Assembly: GCF_030717845.1 (NCBI RefSeq)
Contig: NZ_JAUZVZ010000029.1
Location: forward strand, 1-46,492
Length of the DNA: 46,492 nucleotides
Source: Alkalimonas collagenimarina
GTDB taxonomy: Bacteria > Pseudomonadota > Gammaproteobacteria > Enterobacterales > Alteromonadaceae
Direction: 5' to 3'
Made by a program: the position numbers and the translations under genes. This document shows positions 25,105 to 34,966 of this stretch, in pieces (positions within the stretch are counted from its first letter, which is position 1; each line of letters begins with the position of its first letter). The notes below the pieces were generated by a model. That model searched no databases, was not told the DNA's origin, and worked only from the letters and a program-made list of their open reading frames with translations.

Positions 25105-26109
25105 TTAGTGTTCACATTTACGTGCCAGCTTGAAGCTGACATGTGTCTTAAAATCATTTCTGGACTTTGCAGCCAACAGCACACCACCCATTCCAAGTTG
25201 ACTTTTTCCCTGTAGATTGATGCCAGGTAGATCGGCAACCTTGGCATGCAATCGAACTCTGCATTGAATAGCAGGTTCGAGAAAGTCACTGAGCAGCTGT
25301 TGCATTCGAATATAACCGGGCTGACCAGGTAACAGTGACTGGATTACATCTGGTTTCGCTTGAATACTTAACTCAACAACAGAGCTGATATCCCAAACCT
25401 TACTGCCCAGTAAACTGGAATGACCGAGTTGAGCATACTGCCCTTGCGGTTGGCCTTTACCCGCAAAGCGACTTTGTTCTGTTTTTGATAAATGGATCCA
25501 GCGACCGGTGAGTGGCACCACATCAACTTCTGCTGACAATAGATGACTAAGCTGAAGGCTTAATTGTTGGGCACTACGAATATTCTTGGTATAAAAGCCA
25601 CCATAAAATAAGCCAGAATTGCTTTGTTGCCCGGTAAGCTGCTGCATTACATAGCTGAATGTGTCCGAGTTGTCCTTTGTGCCTTGATAGTGACAAGCAA
25701 ACCGATACTTTTCCCAAGCACGATAAAATAGTGAAATGAGTCGATGATTAAATAAATCAAAAAAATCACGCATCGTCGGATCTTTTTGCTTCAAACGTTC
25801 AATCACAAGCTCACTGTAGTGAATGGGCAATACGCCGCTTGGGCCCGTTAAACCGAAAAAGCTCACCATCATATTAAACGCCTTTACATCAGCATCTTTG
25901 TGCGGCTTTTCTTCAATGGCTGTAATTGCGCTCCCCGGAAAACCAAGGTTTTGCACCGATTTAAACCGAATCAATTCATCCCGGGGAAAACTATCGCGAC
26001 CAACGCCATGCCAGTGCTTTTGCTCAGTGCTAAGCTGTTTTTCAATCGCATATACCGCCTGATAAAAGTCCATATCGGTCGGCTTTATAGTGGCTGGCCA
26101 AAGACTCAT
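25105..26109 (-). CDS. tssG: TssG baseplate protein
   Basis: The protein has 334 residues from the ATG at 26109, preceded by AAGGTG. That ATG overlaps the tssF stop as ATGA, the common tssF-tssG arrangement, so the longer upstream frame to 26142 is rejected. Family landmarks are the start SLWPATIKPTDMDFYQAVYAIE, RFKSVQNLGFPGSAI, and the hallmark FFGLTGPSGVLPIHYSELV (about residues 81-100). TssG joins TssE, TssF and TssK in the baseplate wedge that docks on the membrane complex and starts sheath assembly. Confidence 0.95.
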   Translation of the reverse strand: MSLWPATIKPTDMDFYQAVYAIEKQLSTEQKHWHGVGRDSFPRDELIRFKSVQNLGFPGSAITAIEEKPHKDADVKAFNMMVSFFGLTGPSGVLPIHYSELVIERLKQKDPTMRDFFDLFNHRLISLFYRAWEKYRFACHYQGTKDNSDTFSYVMQQLTGQQSNSGLFYGGFYTKNIRSAQQLSLQLSHLLSAEVDVVPLTGRWIHLSKTEQSRFAGKGQPQGQYAQLGHSSLLGSKVWDISSVVELSIQAKPDVIQSLLPGQPGYIRMQQLLSDFLEPAIQCRVRLHAKVADLPGINLQGKSQLGMGGVLLAAKSRNDFKTHVSFKLARKCEH

Positions 26110-27938
26110 AGCAACACCTTGGTTCCGACACGAGCTGGCCATACATGATAGTTTTGCTCATGCTCTTTTAGCTTTACGGTTAAACGGGTGTAGGAGTTAA
26201 TCGCGGCAAACTGGGCAAAAAAATAATCAAGTGCACAGGCGAAAAAATATACGTTACTGCCAGCATAAGCAGACTGCGTCATTTCAATCAGAATTTCACT
26301 GCCACTGCATACTGCAACTCGGCCAGCCTGACTAACACGTGCAGTACCGGGTACAATTTTCACCTTATAAATACCATCAATCAGTGATCTCGATTCCGGA
26401 GTGCAGCGAAAATCATACAAGCGCAATGTTTCTTTTAACCGCTCATCAGCATCATCTGAGGTAAAGTAGTTTAACGTCAGATGCTTCACCAGTTGCCAGC
26501 GACTGCTATCACCTAAAGCAGGCCGTACACTCATGGTAGGAGCCAATAGACACCGACTTTGTTTGATGACGTCGGCATGCTGCCGGATTTGAAAGCCGGG
26601 CTCACCACCACCGTAGGGTAAAAGGTTCGGCAGATTACGATTACTGCACTGCGCTGTAACTTGAACGACTTGGTCATCTCGTTGCACTTGGCCACCGGGA
26701 CTTTTAAAGCTACGATCGACCAAAGCAAGAAAGACTTCAGTACCCGCTTCACTATGTCCGCCAGCCCAGTCAGCAAATTCCCGTCGGCTATGCCAGAACA
26801 TGGTCTGTTGCTGAACATAGTCTGGGTGTCCTTGACTGTAATAAGGATTTACTGTGGTTTTCTGCCCATCTGAGTCAAGAATTTGTACCTGCTGAATGCG
26901 AATAACCTCGCAGATATCGGCATCAAGGTATTGTGGTGCAAGCCGATATTCGTATTGGGAAGGCTCTATGGTAATGGGCTCAAGTTTTTGTTCAAATAAG
27001 TTCACGACTGGTGTACAGCCAAGTATCAGACTGTCATGATTGATGTGTCGCTCTAGCTCAACATTCGCCCCTGATAAATACAGATAGATTACACATGCAT
27101 TTGCTTTTTCAGGCCATGCTTGCTCCAAGCCGGATAACTCAATAAACAAGAACTTCTCTGGAAAGAGAAACTGTTCAACCAGCAAGCGATAACCACTGAA
27201 GCTACGATGACTGTAAGGAACCACTTTATCTTCGTCAGCAAAGCCGACTGACTTCAGCTGTTCAGGAGCAAGGTAATGGACATCATTTGGAGTGTCAGCT
27301 GCTGCGATACCAATGCTGATGAGCTGACGATTCAACAGTTCATACAAGCTATAAACGTGATGTCGTTGGCCATTTAGATAAAACCGAAGTCGATCAGCTC
27401 CAAGCTCTTTGATGGCGGTATTGTCAAACTCAGTGTTCAGCTGCAACTTCAACAAGGATTTAGCCGGTGTATTACACGGTGGCTGTGGCGCATTGAATGG
27501 ACTGTTTTTGTACTCTGCACTCTGAACCGACATTGGCCAGACATCCGTTTCGTAACATGAGCGAAAGGTGCATGATTTCATGCCATCGACTTTAGTTTCA
27601 AACTCAGTGCCACGCTTCACAGTGATGCCTGAATCAGACAAATTCTGAGACGTTAACTGCACAACAGAAAACGACGGAATAGGCGCCTGATAATCTGGAT
27701 ACAGCTGCCCTAAAAGTGCATCAGTCAACTCAGGGAAACTATCATCCAGCTTTTGGCTGATCTGAGCCGTCAAAAGGGCAAAGGATTCAATTAAGCGAGA
27801 GACATGAGGATCCTCTACCTGATCATCACTCATGCGCAGACGCCCAGCGACCTTGGGGTATTTGTCGGCAAACTCAGCCCCCATCCGACGGATAAAGGTT
27901 AACTCCCGATTGTAATACTTCAATAAGTCTTCATTCAT
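26106..27938 (-). CDS. tssF: TssF baseplate protein
   Basis: The protein has 610 residues. The start LLKYYNRELTFIRRMGAEFA followed by YPKVAGRL is diagnostic for TssF (ImpG, VasA). SRLIESFALLTAQISQKLDD and PELTDALLGQLYPDYQAPIPSF follow. The C-terminal part contains LTLNYFTSDDADERLKETLRL and SGSEILIEMTQSAYAGSNVYFFACALDYFFAQFAAINSYT-type motifs. Its ATG overlaps the tssE stop by four bases and its stop overlaps the tssG start, so tssE, tssF and tssG are translationally coupled. It acts in the cytoplasmic baseplate wedge. Confidence 0.96.
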   Translation of the reverse strand: MNEDLLKYYNRELTFIRRMGAEFADKYPKVAGRLRMSDDQVEDPHVSRLIESFALLTAQISQKLDDSFPELTDALLGQLYPDYQAPIPSFSVVQLTSQNLSDSGITVKRGTEFETKVDGMKSCTFRSCYETDVWPMSVQSAEYKNSPFNAPQPPCNTPAKSLLKLQLNTEFDNTAIKELGADRLRFYLNGQRHHVYSLYELLNRQLISIGIAAADTPNDVHYLAPEQLKSVGFADEDKVVPYSHRSFSGYRLLVEQFLFPEKFLFIELSGLEQAWPEKANACVIYLYLSGANVELERHINHDSLILGCTPVVNLFEQKLEPITIEPSQYEYRLAPQYLDADICEVIRIQQVQILDSDGQKTTVNPYYSQGHPDYVQQQTMFWHSRREFADWAGGHSEAGTEVFLALVDRSFKSPGGQVQRDDQVVQVTAQCSNRNLPNLLPYGGGEPGFQIRQHADVIKQSRCLLAPTMSVRPALGDSSRWQLVKHLTLNYFTSDDADERLKETLRLYDFRCTPESRSLIDGIYKVKIVPGTARVSQAGRVAVCSGSEILIEMTQSAYAGSNVYFFACALDYFFAQFAAINSYTRLTVKLKEHEQNYHVWPARVGTKVLL

Positions 27939-28432
27939 GCCGTAAGTTCCACAATTCTTAGGCCCAAATTCACAGGCTCGACTTCAGAGTCAAACAAAAC
28001 ATGCTCAGGTTCAGGATCTGCATGCAATAGCGCTTGGATCCGAAGACGAAGCACTCGCTCAACGTCATTTTTTGGCTCCAAAGGGATCACTTCTACATCG
28101 ACAAAGCGAGGCTCAAAACGCCGGATCGCCTGCTCCACCGCTTTGCAGAGCTGCTCTCGCCCATTAAGAGAATCGACAACCATGACTGAAAAATCAGGTA
28201 AGCCATAACTCATCAAGCTCTGTTGCAATTCATCATAAGCTTCCGGCCACGTATTCCATGGGACCCGAGTGTTGAGTAAGTTCTGCAAATCCCGATGAAC
28301 ACTGGCTCGCAAGGCTTTCAAATCAAAGCCCCGCCGGACCCGTTTCGACTCTTTCTCCCCTGGTGCATCATCAATCAAGCGGTCGAGCAATGACTGTTGC
28401 AGCGGCTGTTTTTGGCGAATTTTTACCACCAT
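27935..28432 (-). CDS. tssE: TssE gp25-like baseplate protein
   Basis: The protein has 165 residues. It shows the gp25 lysozyme-like pattern: SLLDRLIDD near the start, SVHRDLQNLLNTR, SLMSYGLPDFS, and IRRFEPRFVDVEVIP. The last includes the conserved EPR that contacts the sheath. Despite the phage family name it has no lysozyme activity; it anchors the first sheath ring on the baseplate. It begins eight bases after tagJ and overlaps tssF by four bases. Confidence 0.95.
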   Translation of the reverse strand: MVVKIRQKQPLQQSLLDRLIDDAPGEKESKRVRRGFDLKALRASVHRDLQNLLNTRVPWNTWPEAYDELQQSLMSYGLPDFSVMVVDSLNGREQLCKAVEQAIRRFEPRFVDVEVIPLEPKNDVERVLRLRIQALLHADPEPEHVLFDSEVEPVNLGLRIVELTA

Positions 28433-28440
28433 GAGCTCGC

Positions 28441-29241
28441 TTAATGATCCATCACAGTCGTTAATTGCTGCCAGTCACGCAGTTGAGTCAAAGGCGCTGC
28501 CTGATCATTGACCAGCATCATTTTTTGACCTAAGCCGGTCACCAAGTAGTCACCATGCTCCTGCCAGCTGGTTTCTTTTCCGACTCGGCTTGCCTCAGAT
28601 TTACTGTGGATATAACAAACAGGTAAAAATGCCTCTCCTTGAGGACCATCTGTAATGCAGATATGTACCCGGCGCCATGCCAGATCCACAATGGAAGTGA
28701 CAGGTTGTAATTCTAGCGATTCAATTTTACTGAACTTAGTCAGGTAGAACTTGCCATCTGTGCCCAGGATTTCTAAGTAGCCACCAAGGCTGTCATCCAG
28801 ATCACGCACTTCAGTAACGGTTTCACCATTCAGTTCAAACTGAGGCGCTTGACGCAAGGACTCAAGCTGTTGCGCTGCTGCTTGCGCGCCAGCCTGATCG
28901 TCTTCGCGCAAGGCAAGGTGCAATGCAAGTAAGCTTTCAAAACTAGCATCTGCTTCATGGAACAATGTTGCGGTCATGCCACCTTGATAAAAATCTAGCC
29001 GTGCGGTTTGCGCACGAATTAATTGCCGTAAATTCACAGCTCCGAGCAAACAATCAGGATGTTGACGAACCATCATATCTAACTGTTGATCAGCCTTTTC
29101 AAGCTCGCCAAGCACACAAAGCAGTTCTACATAAACAGAGCGTAAGTCGAGTGATAACGGGTCATCTTTTAGTAGAGACTCCAGGCGCTGCCTGGCTTCT
29201 TGCAGATTTCCTTGAGTAATGCTTTCCTTTACCTTTTTCAT
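28441..29241 (-). CDS. tagJ: TagJ (ImpE) accessory protein
   Basis: The protein has 266 residues. The N-terminal half is helical and TPR-like: ITQGNLQEARQRLESLLKDDP, then DLRSVYVELLCVLGELEKADQQLD. The C-terminal half has the ImpE signature RDLDDSLGGYLEILGTDGKFYL and TSIVDLAWRRVHICITDGPQGEAFLPVCY-type sequence. In Pseudomonas aeruginosa the homologue binds the N-terminal helix of TssB and associates with ClpV, without being needed for secretion. Its place between the second tssC and tssE is usual for systems that carry it. Confidence 0.92.
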   Translation of the reverse strand: MKKVKESITQGNLQEARQRLESLLKDDPLSLDLRSVYVELLCVLGELEKADQQLDMMVRQHPDCLLGAVNLRQLIRAQTARLDFYQGGMTATLFHEADASFESLLALHLALREDDQAGAQAAAQQLESLRQAPQFELNGETVTEVRDLDDSLGGYLEILGTDGKFYLTKFSKIESLELQPVTSIVDLAWRRVHICITDGPQGEAFLPVCYIHSKSEASRVGKETSWQEHGDYLVTGLGQKMMLVNDQAAPLTQLRDWQQLTTVMDH

Positions 29242-29250
29242 GCTTTCACC

Positions 29251-30828
29251 TTAACGTTTATTCGATTGTTGTGGAGACAGCTCAGCAACCAGCTTCACCG
29301 TGGTCAGCATCTGCTCCAATTGAAAATGGGGTTGTAAATGGATGATTGAGTAATACTTGCCCGGCTCACCGGGCTTTTCCCGAACCTGAATTTGTGCGTT
29401 CCGTAACGGATGACGAGCGCGAATCTCATTGGAAGCATCGTCCGTTGCCGTGGTGTACTGATACAACCACCGCTGTAAATCCTGTTCGCATTCTTTTGCT
29501 GTCTGATATCCACCAACTTTGTCACGGCCAATGACTTTGATGTAATGGGCAAAACGCGAGACGCAAAGAATGTGTTGCAACATGGAGGATAAACGCGCAT
29601 TCACATCGGCCGTTGCGGTGTCATAACGCTTGGTTTTTTGTACAGATGAGTTGCTATAAAAAGCATAAATATCACTGTATGGCACAGCACATAGCGGAAT
29701 AAAGCCATTGTCGGCTAACTCAGACTCAAAACGATGACCTATTTGCAAGTTCACGGAAGGCTGTGAGCGTTGACGGTGAAGATCAGTGTTGTAATTGCAG
29801 CGTGGCAGCTCGTTCACAACACCAAAATTGTAATGTCCCGGTTTCATGCCTCGAATTTGGGCGAACCAGCCAGACTCAGAGAACGCGCGTACCAACACCG
29901 CCGCTAAAGCATACCCTGCATTCCCCCATAAATAGTCCTGTTCCTGATCAGTCAGTTGCTCTTTGAAGCGGAACTGATCTGAGCGAGTGCCATTATCCAA
30001 ATAAGGTGCACGCATCAAAACTTGCGGCATCACCAGCCCAAGAAAGCGAGTATCTTCCATCTCACGCAGTTGCTGCCATCGGATATACTCAGGCTGTTTA
30101 AATTGACTTGAAATATCGTGAACCTGGCCTAGCTCTGAGAAGTTATTAATACCAAAAAAGGCACTATCGACTGCAGAGATAAATGGTGCAAAGGCTGCAG
30201 CACTTACCTTAGCAATCTCTTTTAAAATATCCAGATCGTGATACATCTGACCCGGTCGAATGGTATGACTTAATTGATAATCACCAATCAACACACCAAA
30301 CGGCTCACCGCCTGGCATATCGAACTCATTTTCGTAGATCAGTTTAAAAAACTCACTTTGATCAAAGTCGATGGCTCGATTCAAATCTCTACTGAGCTCA
30401 TTCCAGTTCAGAGGCAATAACTTAACTTTGACTTTCTGTTCTCGATCATGCAATTCAGTCTGTTCAAGTAAGTATAAAATCCCACGCCAGCTTGCTTCGA
30501 GTTGCTGTAAGCTTGCATGGTGAAGGATGGCATTCACTTGAAGATTTAACAGGTGGTCTATGGAAGCAATGGCCGTACTGAAGCAGTGCAGCAGTTGCTG
30601 CACATTGGTTGGACGTTCAGCTTCTATATGGTCAGCCCAGTAACTTGCTGCAGCAACAGGATCATGTTCTCGCAGGAAGTATAAGAGCTTGCTTAAAGTT
30701 ATCGACTGCTCAAAACGATGCTTGTTTTTCGTCGTTGGATCGGATGGGTCAGCGAAAATACCTTCATCCACAAAAAACAACGAAGCGTATGCACCGTTAT
30801 CCGCAGCTTGTTCAGCAGAAGATAGCAT
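29251..30828 (-). CDS. Second TssC-family protein (TssC2/ImpD type)
   Basis: The protein has 525 residues, with AAGGTG ahead of the ATG. It shares the TssC framework with its neighbour: LEASWRGILYLLEQ, FKLIYENEFDMPGGEPFGVLIGDYQL, DSAFFGINNFSELG, RDKVGGYQTAKECEQDLQRWLYQY, and VREKPGEPGKYYSIIHLQPHFQLEQM. It has an extra N-terminal segment of about 75 residues (FFVDEGIFADPSDP region). A second TssC-like protein occurs in several T6SS gene sets; its place in the sheath or baseplate is not settled. A stable hairpin separates it from tssC, so the two may be expressed at different levels. Confidence 0.93.
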   Translation of the reverse strand: MLSSAEQAADNGAYASLFFVDEGIFADPSDPTTKNKHRFEQSITLSKLLYFLREHDPVAAASYWADHIEAERPTNVQQLLHCFSTAIASIDHLLNLQVNAILHHASLQQLEASWRGILYLLEQTELHDREQKVKVKLLPLNWNELSRDLNRAIDFDQSEFFKLIYENEFDMPGGEPFGVLIGDYQLSHTIRPGQMYHDLDILKEIAKVSAAAFAPFISAVDSAFFGINNFSELGQVHDISSQFKQPEYIRWQQLREMEDTRFLGLVMPQVLMRAPYLDNGTRSDQFRFKEQLTDQEQDYLWGNAGYALAAVLVRAFSESGWFAQIRGMKPGHYNFGVVNELPRCNYNTDLHRQRSQPSVNLQIGHRFESELADNGFIPLCAVPYSDIYAFYSNSSVQKTKRYDTATADVNARLSSMLQHILCVSRFAHYIKVIGRDKVGGYQTAKECEQDLQRWLYQYTTATDDASNEIRARHPLRNAQIQVREKPGEPGKYYSIIHLQPHFQLEQMLTTVKLVAELSPQQSNKR

Positions 30829-30908
30829 ACAGCACCTTAATGGCTAACAAGCGACACTGGCAAAAGACCATGGCCATTGAAATTCCTTTTTCTTCACAAA
30901 GCAACGTT

Positions 30909-30939
30909 AAGTAGGAGCCTCACGGAAAGGCCCCTACTT
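30909..30939 (-). other. Stable RNA hairpin just after tssC
   Basis: AAGTAGGAGCC at 30909-30919 and GGCCCCTACTT at 30929-30939 form an 11-base-pair stem in the minus-strand transcript, with one G-U pair and a nine-base loop. It begins eight bases past the tssC stop codon. No U-run follows, so it is more likely a 3'-end protecting or processing element than a terminator. Confidence 0.6.
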
Positions 30940-30947
30940 GATGACAC

Positions 30948-32441
30948 TTAGTTACCCATTTCTGGGATTTTAGCCACTAAACGAAGTGACGTGCTTAGCT
31001 CCTCCAGTTGGAGCCATGGACGTAACCAAGCAACAGCGTTATAGGCACCAGGCTGTCCGGGGATTTCTCTTACCTGGACTTTCGCATCCGCAAGTGGATA
31101 CTTAGCGCGTACATCTTGGCCACTGCCTTCAGAAGCGTTGACGTAATTCAAGATCCAACGGTTTAACCACACCTCAACATCGTCAGCTTCCATAAAGCTA
31201 CCAATCTTGTCACGAGCCAAAACCTTCAAATAGTGAGCAAAACGAGACGTTGCCATTAGGTAAGGCAGGCGTGCTGAAATTGCCGCATTGGCTGTTGCTT
31301 CAGGACTGCTGTATTTTTTTGGTTTCTGCGCTGATTGAGCGCCAAAAAATACGGCATAATCGGTATTTTTATAGTGACAAAGAGGCAGGAAGCCTAATTT
31401 ACCTAGCTCTGCTTCGCGGCGATCGGTAATACCAATCTCAGTCGGGCACTTTAAATCCGGGTCGCCATCGTCGCTCATGAAAACGTGAGTTGGTAACCCT
31501 TCCACCTTACCACCCCCCTCAGCACCACGAATCGCCGTACAGAAACCATATTTAGCGAAGGCTTGTGTTAAACGCGAGCCGAGTACATAGGATGCATTCA
31601 TCCAGCAATACTTATCATGATCCGTTGTCTTAGCGACGCCCTTCACCGGATCCACCTCAAACTCCTCGTAGCCAAACTCATCAATTGGACTTGTTGCTGC
31701 ACCGTAAGGTAAGCGTGCTAATGCCCGAGGCATTGTTAGCGTGACGAAACGAGAATCTTCACTTTCACGGAATGAACGCCATTTGGTGTATTCCAGAGAT
31801 TCGAAGATTTTTTCCAGATCGCGCGGTTTAGAGAGTTCTGTCCAAGAGTCAAAACCAAAAAGCGCAGGCGATGCACTGCTCAGGAAAGGACAGAAGCCAG
31901 CAGCAGCGACATTGGACATATAAGTGAGCGTTTCAACATCTTCTGGATGGTTGGTAAATTCATAATCACCAATCAGTGCTCCATAAGGCTCGCCACCGGG
32001 CGTACCAAACTCAGACTCATAGACTTTCTTAAAGGTTTGGCTTTGATCAAACTCAACGGCTTTACTTAAATCTTTGTACAACTCGCGCTTATTGATGCTG
32101 ATCATGCGGATCTTTAACGACGCACTGGTTTCCGAATTTTGTACCAGATGGTGCAGACCCCGCCAGCTTCCTTCAAGCTTTTGAAAATCCTCACAGTGCA
32201 TAATGGCTGACAGCTGCGAGGAGATGAGTTGGTCAATCCGCTTGATCGCTTCGTTAAAAGTAACCGTCAGATTTTTATTCCAACTGACGGTTCCTTTAAC
32301 AGCCTCTTCTGCCAAGGTGCGAAGTAGCTCTTCTGCACGAGAAGAGTCGGTTTGTTTGGTCGCACCAATCGCCTGCTCCAGTAGAGAGACAGCCGGTTGC
32401 TCGGTTGTTTCATGTGGCTGAGCCAGAGTTTCCGTACTCAT
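30948..32441 (-). CDS. tssC: TssC (ImpC/VipB) sheath large subunit
   Basis: The protein has 497 residues. Diagnostic stretches are [86 protein letters not shown] and [19 protein letters not shown]. It forms the contractile sheath with TssB; contraction drives the Hcp tube outward, and ClpV removes the subunits afterwards. The gene starts one base after the tssB stop, so the two are made in step. Confidence 0.97.
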   Translation of the reverse strand: MSTETLAQPHETTEQPAVSLLEQAIGATKQTDSSRAEELLRTLAEEAVKGTVSWNKNLTVTFNEAIKRIDQLISSQLSAIMHCEDFQKLEGSWRGLHHLVQNSETSASLKIRMISINKRELYKDLSKAVEFDQSQTFKKVYESEFGTPGGEPYGALIGDYEFTNHPEDVETLTYMSNVAAAGFCPFLSSASPALFGFDSWTELSKPRDLEKIFESLEYTKWRSFRESEDSRFVTLTMPRALARLPYGAATSPIDEFGYEEFEVDPVKGVAKTTDHDKYCWMNASYVLGSRLTQAFAKYGFCTAIRGAEGGGKVEGLPTHVFMSDDGDPDLKCPTEIGITDRREAELGKLGFLPLCHYKNTDYAVFFGAQSAQKPKKYSSPEATANAAISARLPYLMATSRFAHYLKVLARDKIGSFMEADDVEVWLNRWILNYVNASEGSGQDVRAKYPLADAKVQVREIPGQPGAYNAVAWLRPWLQLEELSTSLRLVAKIPEMGN

Positions 32442-32442
32442 A

Positions 32443-32946
32443 TTATTTCTCCTCTGCTGGCGCTAGTTCGTTGGCCAACTGCTGCAAGTCGCTCTCGTTA
32501 TTCAGGACTTTCTCCAGAATATTTTCGAGCTCTTCCGAGCGGTCAATCTTGGTCATCAAATCACGAAGCTTGTTTCGTGTGGCCATTAGCCGTTCAAGTG
32601 GCTCAACCTGGTTAACAATTGCAGCAGGCTCAAAGTCATTAATGGACTTGAACTGCAAATCGACCTGGAACTCGGAGCCATCACCGGTCAATTTATTATC
32701 GACTTTGAATGACAACTTAGGATTCATTCGCTTTAATACATCGTCGAAATTATCACGGTCTATCTGAACAAAACGCCGATCTTTCAATGGCTTTAATGCT
32801 TCAGTATTATGACCGGCAAAATCGCCCATCACGCCTACCACAAAAGGAAGTTCTTTTTGAACAACAGCTCCCTCAGTTTCGACATCATAGGTGATATGCA
32901 CCCGAGGCTTGCGCACTCGGGATAATTTACTATGAATGCTTTCCAT
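32443..32946 (-). CDS. tssB: TssB (ImpB/VipA) sheath small subunit
   Basis: The protein has 167 residues. The start [20 protein letters not shown], then [34 protein letters not shown] and the C-terminal helical part with [18 protein letters not shown] are typical. It pairs with TssC in the sheath; its N-terminal helix is the likely docking site for TagJ. AGGAG-type sequence lies ahead of the ATG. A short gap of 49 bases separates it from tssA. Confidence 0.96.
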   Translation of the reverse strand: MESIHSKLSRVRKPRVHITYDVETEGAVVQKELPFVVGVMGDFAGHNTEALKPLKDRRFVQIDRDNFDDVLKRMNPKLSFKVDNKLTGDGSEFQVDLQFKSINDFEPAAIVNQVEPLERLMATRNKLRDLMTKIDRSEELENILEKVLNNESDLQQLANELAPAEEK

Positions 32947-32995
32947 CTCTTATCTCCTTTGCTGTATAAACGTGTCAGGTAACGCTGTAAAAAGA

Positions 32996-34099
32996 TTAAT
33001 TACCTGAGTCTTTATTAATTCCGGTTAGCCGAAAAAATTGATTACGACTGGTGGTATCGTCAATAAGCTCTTGTAAGAGCTCGGGTAAAGCTAAGCCACT
33101 CCAATGAATGATCTGCTCTAAGGCATAAGACATTGGAGAGTGAGGCTCCGTTTTACGAAAAAAGTTAGCGGCTTCCTGTAAGGATTGAATCACTTGCTGG
33201 CGTGTTTGAACCTGTCTGGCTAGTGGGGCTGTCTCACCATTCCCTGCCTCAGCTTCCTCAGTACTTTCACGGTCAATTTCCTCGTGCTCGGCGTGGTAAG
33301 CGGCTAATTTATCTTTGGTCAGATAATGCACCGTATCCTTGCACTGGTGCATCGCTTTAAGAATGGCGCTGGTTGGCTGAGGCACTCCGCCCATCGCTTG
33401 ATCCATGGCTTGTGAAAGCGTGCCAAAAGCAGCGATAGCCTGCTCAATGTCACTCAGAAGGCCAATAAAATGCTCTGTCGGAGCTTCAGAAACTGCCTGA
33501 ACAATGGTTTCTAAGCTCACTGAGTGTTCAGACTGATGCTTTTTCGAATCGTCTTTCCGCGATTGTTCGCTGGCTCGAATATATTGCCACGTCGCAATCC
33601 CCTGTTCGGATCCGCTAGTCACCAAAGGAATGCTTAATATTGGGGAGATTAAGGCTCCATCGCCTTCATAACCATTCAATCCAATCAGAGGTGCAATACG
33701 GGTCTCCAAACCATCTTCATCTGGCTGTGGATACAAATCATCCCAAAAGCGTTCAATCAATACACGGGCACAATCAAATGCAACGGTTAAACCAGCAAAA
33801 CCAGAGGTTCTGCACAGTGCTTCAATCAGCCAGGCTGCATACTCAAGATCTTTTGTGTCATTCGAAAGTGCTTGATGGATATCTTCAGCCAGTTGCATCC
33901 ACTCGCTAAGCATCGGCGCCGATTCTTCATCACTCATCAGCGCAGAGCGCTCCGCGTCACGCAACGATCGTCGCTTGTCTTTTAATTGATAATACTGAGA
34001 TTCCGGTGATACATCTGAACGTGGATCACTCCCACAACGAGCATCGGTACGGATCTCGCGGGCAATGGATTCAGAATGTATAAAATCACAATCAATCAT
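32996..34099 (-). CDS. tssA: TssA (ImpA) cap/baseplate assembly protein
   Basis: The protein has 367 residues. The ImpA N-terminal domain is clear: EWMQLAEDIHQALSNDTKDLEYAAWLIEALCR, FAGLTVAFDCARVLIERFWDDLYPQPDEDGLETRIAPLIGLNG. The C-terminal part ends AANFFRKTEPHSPMSYALEQIIHWS, the short-C-terminus type of TssA. TssA primes tube and sheath polymerisation and in some systems stays at the growing end. The ATG lacks a good Shine-Dalgarno site. Only 72 bases separate it from pppA, so I place it in the same long operon, though a weak internal promoter cannot be excluded. Confidence 0.93.
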   Translation of the reverse strand: MIDCDFIHSESIAREIRTDARCGSDPRSDVSPESQYYQLKDKRRSLRDAERSALMSDEESAPMLSEWMQLAEDIHQALSNDTKDLEYAAWLIEALCRTSGFAGLTVAFDCARVLIERFWDDLYPQPDEDGLETRIAPLIGLNGYEGDGALISPILSIPLVTSGSEQGIATWQYIRASEQSRKDDSKKHQSEHSVSLETIVQAVSEAPTEHFIGLLSDIEQAIAAFGTLSQAMDQAMGGVPQPTSAILKAMHQCKDTVHYLTKDKLAAYHAEHEEIDRESTEEAEAGNGETAPLARQVQTRQQVIQSLQEAANFFRKTEPHSPMSYALEQIIHWSGLALPELLQELIDDTTSRNQFFRLTGINKDSGN

Positions 34100-34171
34100 T
34101 AAAATTCACAATGAGGTGGTTAATAGATACAAATATACTCTAGGACGGCCCAATTTAAAATATCTAATTAA

Positions 34172-34966
34172 CTAAAATTTACTTTTAAATGATATTGGGA
34201 TTGTTTTTATACATGAATCGCTAATAAAGTGTTCAGTTGAACAGCTTTCACTTAATTCATTAACTTTTACCAAAATGCATGTAACATTATCTCTTGCGCC
34301 TGCTACTAATGTCATATGGATCAGTGCCCTGTTGGCTGCTTCTATATCACTGTGATTCAGGTAACCTTCTATCTCGTGGTCGGGAATTTCCTTGTTGAGG
34401 CCATCCGTACAGAGTAAGAAAATATCCCCGGTTCGGATATCACCACTTAAACTGGCAACCTCAACAGAGCCTTCAACGCCGACCGCTCGAGTGATTACAT
34501 TGGCGAGCTCGTGCGATTCTGCCTGCTCTGCAGATATCAGACCTTGCTCAACCATATCGTTAACCTGACTATGATCTCGTGTTATTTGTTGTAACTTACC
34601 GGCTCGCAACAAATATAAGCGACTATCGCCCAGCCAAAAAACGTGATATTGCTCGCGGCAAAATAGCAACACAACGACGGTAGACCCACCGACGTCTCCT
34701 TGTGCATTTTGTTGACAATAGGCCACCACTTTTTCATTCGCTAGCTCTAAAGCGGTTTTAATGATTGCTGGCTCCAGCGATTTGGCATTCATGACCTGTT
34801 CGCGAATGGTATCTACCACTAATTGGCTGGCCACATCACCTGCGGCATGACCGCCCATCCCATCAGCTACCACCCAAACTTTGTAGTCAGGCAATAGCAA
34901 GCAAGCATCTTCGTTGAGTTGTCTGACTAGTCCTTTATGACTTTGCCCATGCGATATGACTGACAT
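34172..34966 (-). CDS. pppA: PppA-type PP2C protein phosphatase of the T6SS
   Basis: The protein has 264 residues from the second of two adjacent ATGs; AGGAG lies five bases before it. The ATG sits at the tagF stop (TGATG). PP2C metal and catalytic motifs are present in order: RQLNEDA, VVADGMGGHAAGD, GGSTVVVLL, WLGDSRLYLL, LCTDGLNKEI and ARDNVTCILV. In P. aeruginosa the homologue removes the phosphate that kinase PpkA puts on the FHA protein and so turns the apparatus off. tagH, tagF and a divergently encoded kinase are all nearby, so the whole switch is present. Confidence 0.95.
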   Translation of the reverse strand: MSVISHGQSHKGLVRQLNEDACLLLPDYKVWVVADGMGGHAAGDVASQLVVDTIREQVMNAKSLEPAIIKTALELANEKVVAYCQQNAQGDVGGSTVVVLLFCREQYHVFWLGDSRLYLLRAGKLQQITRDHSQVNDMVEQGLISAEQAESHELANVITRAVGVEGSVEVASLSGDIRTGDIFLLCTDGLNKEIPDHEIEGYLNHSDIEAANRALIHMTLVAGARDNVTCILVKVNELSESCSTEHFISDSCIKTIPISFKSKF

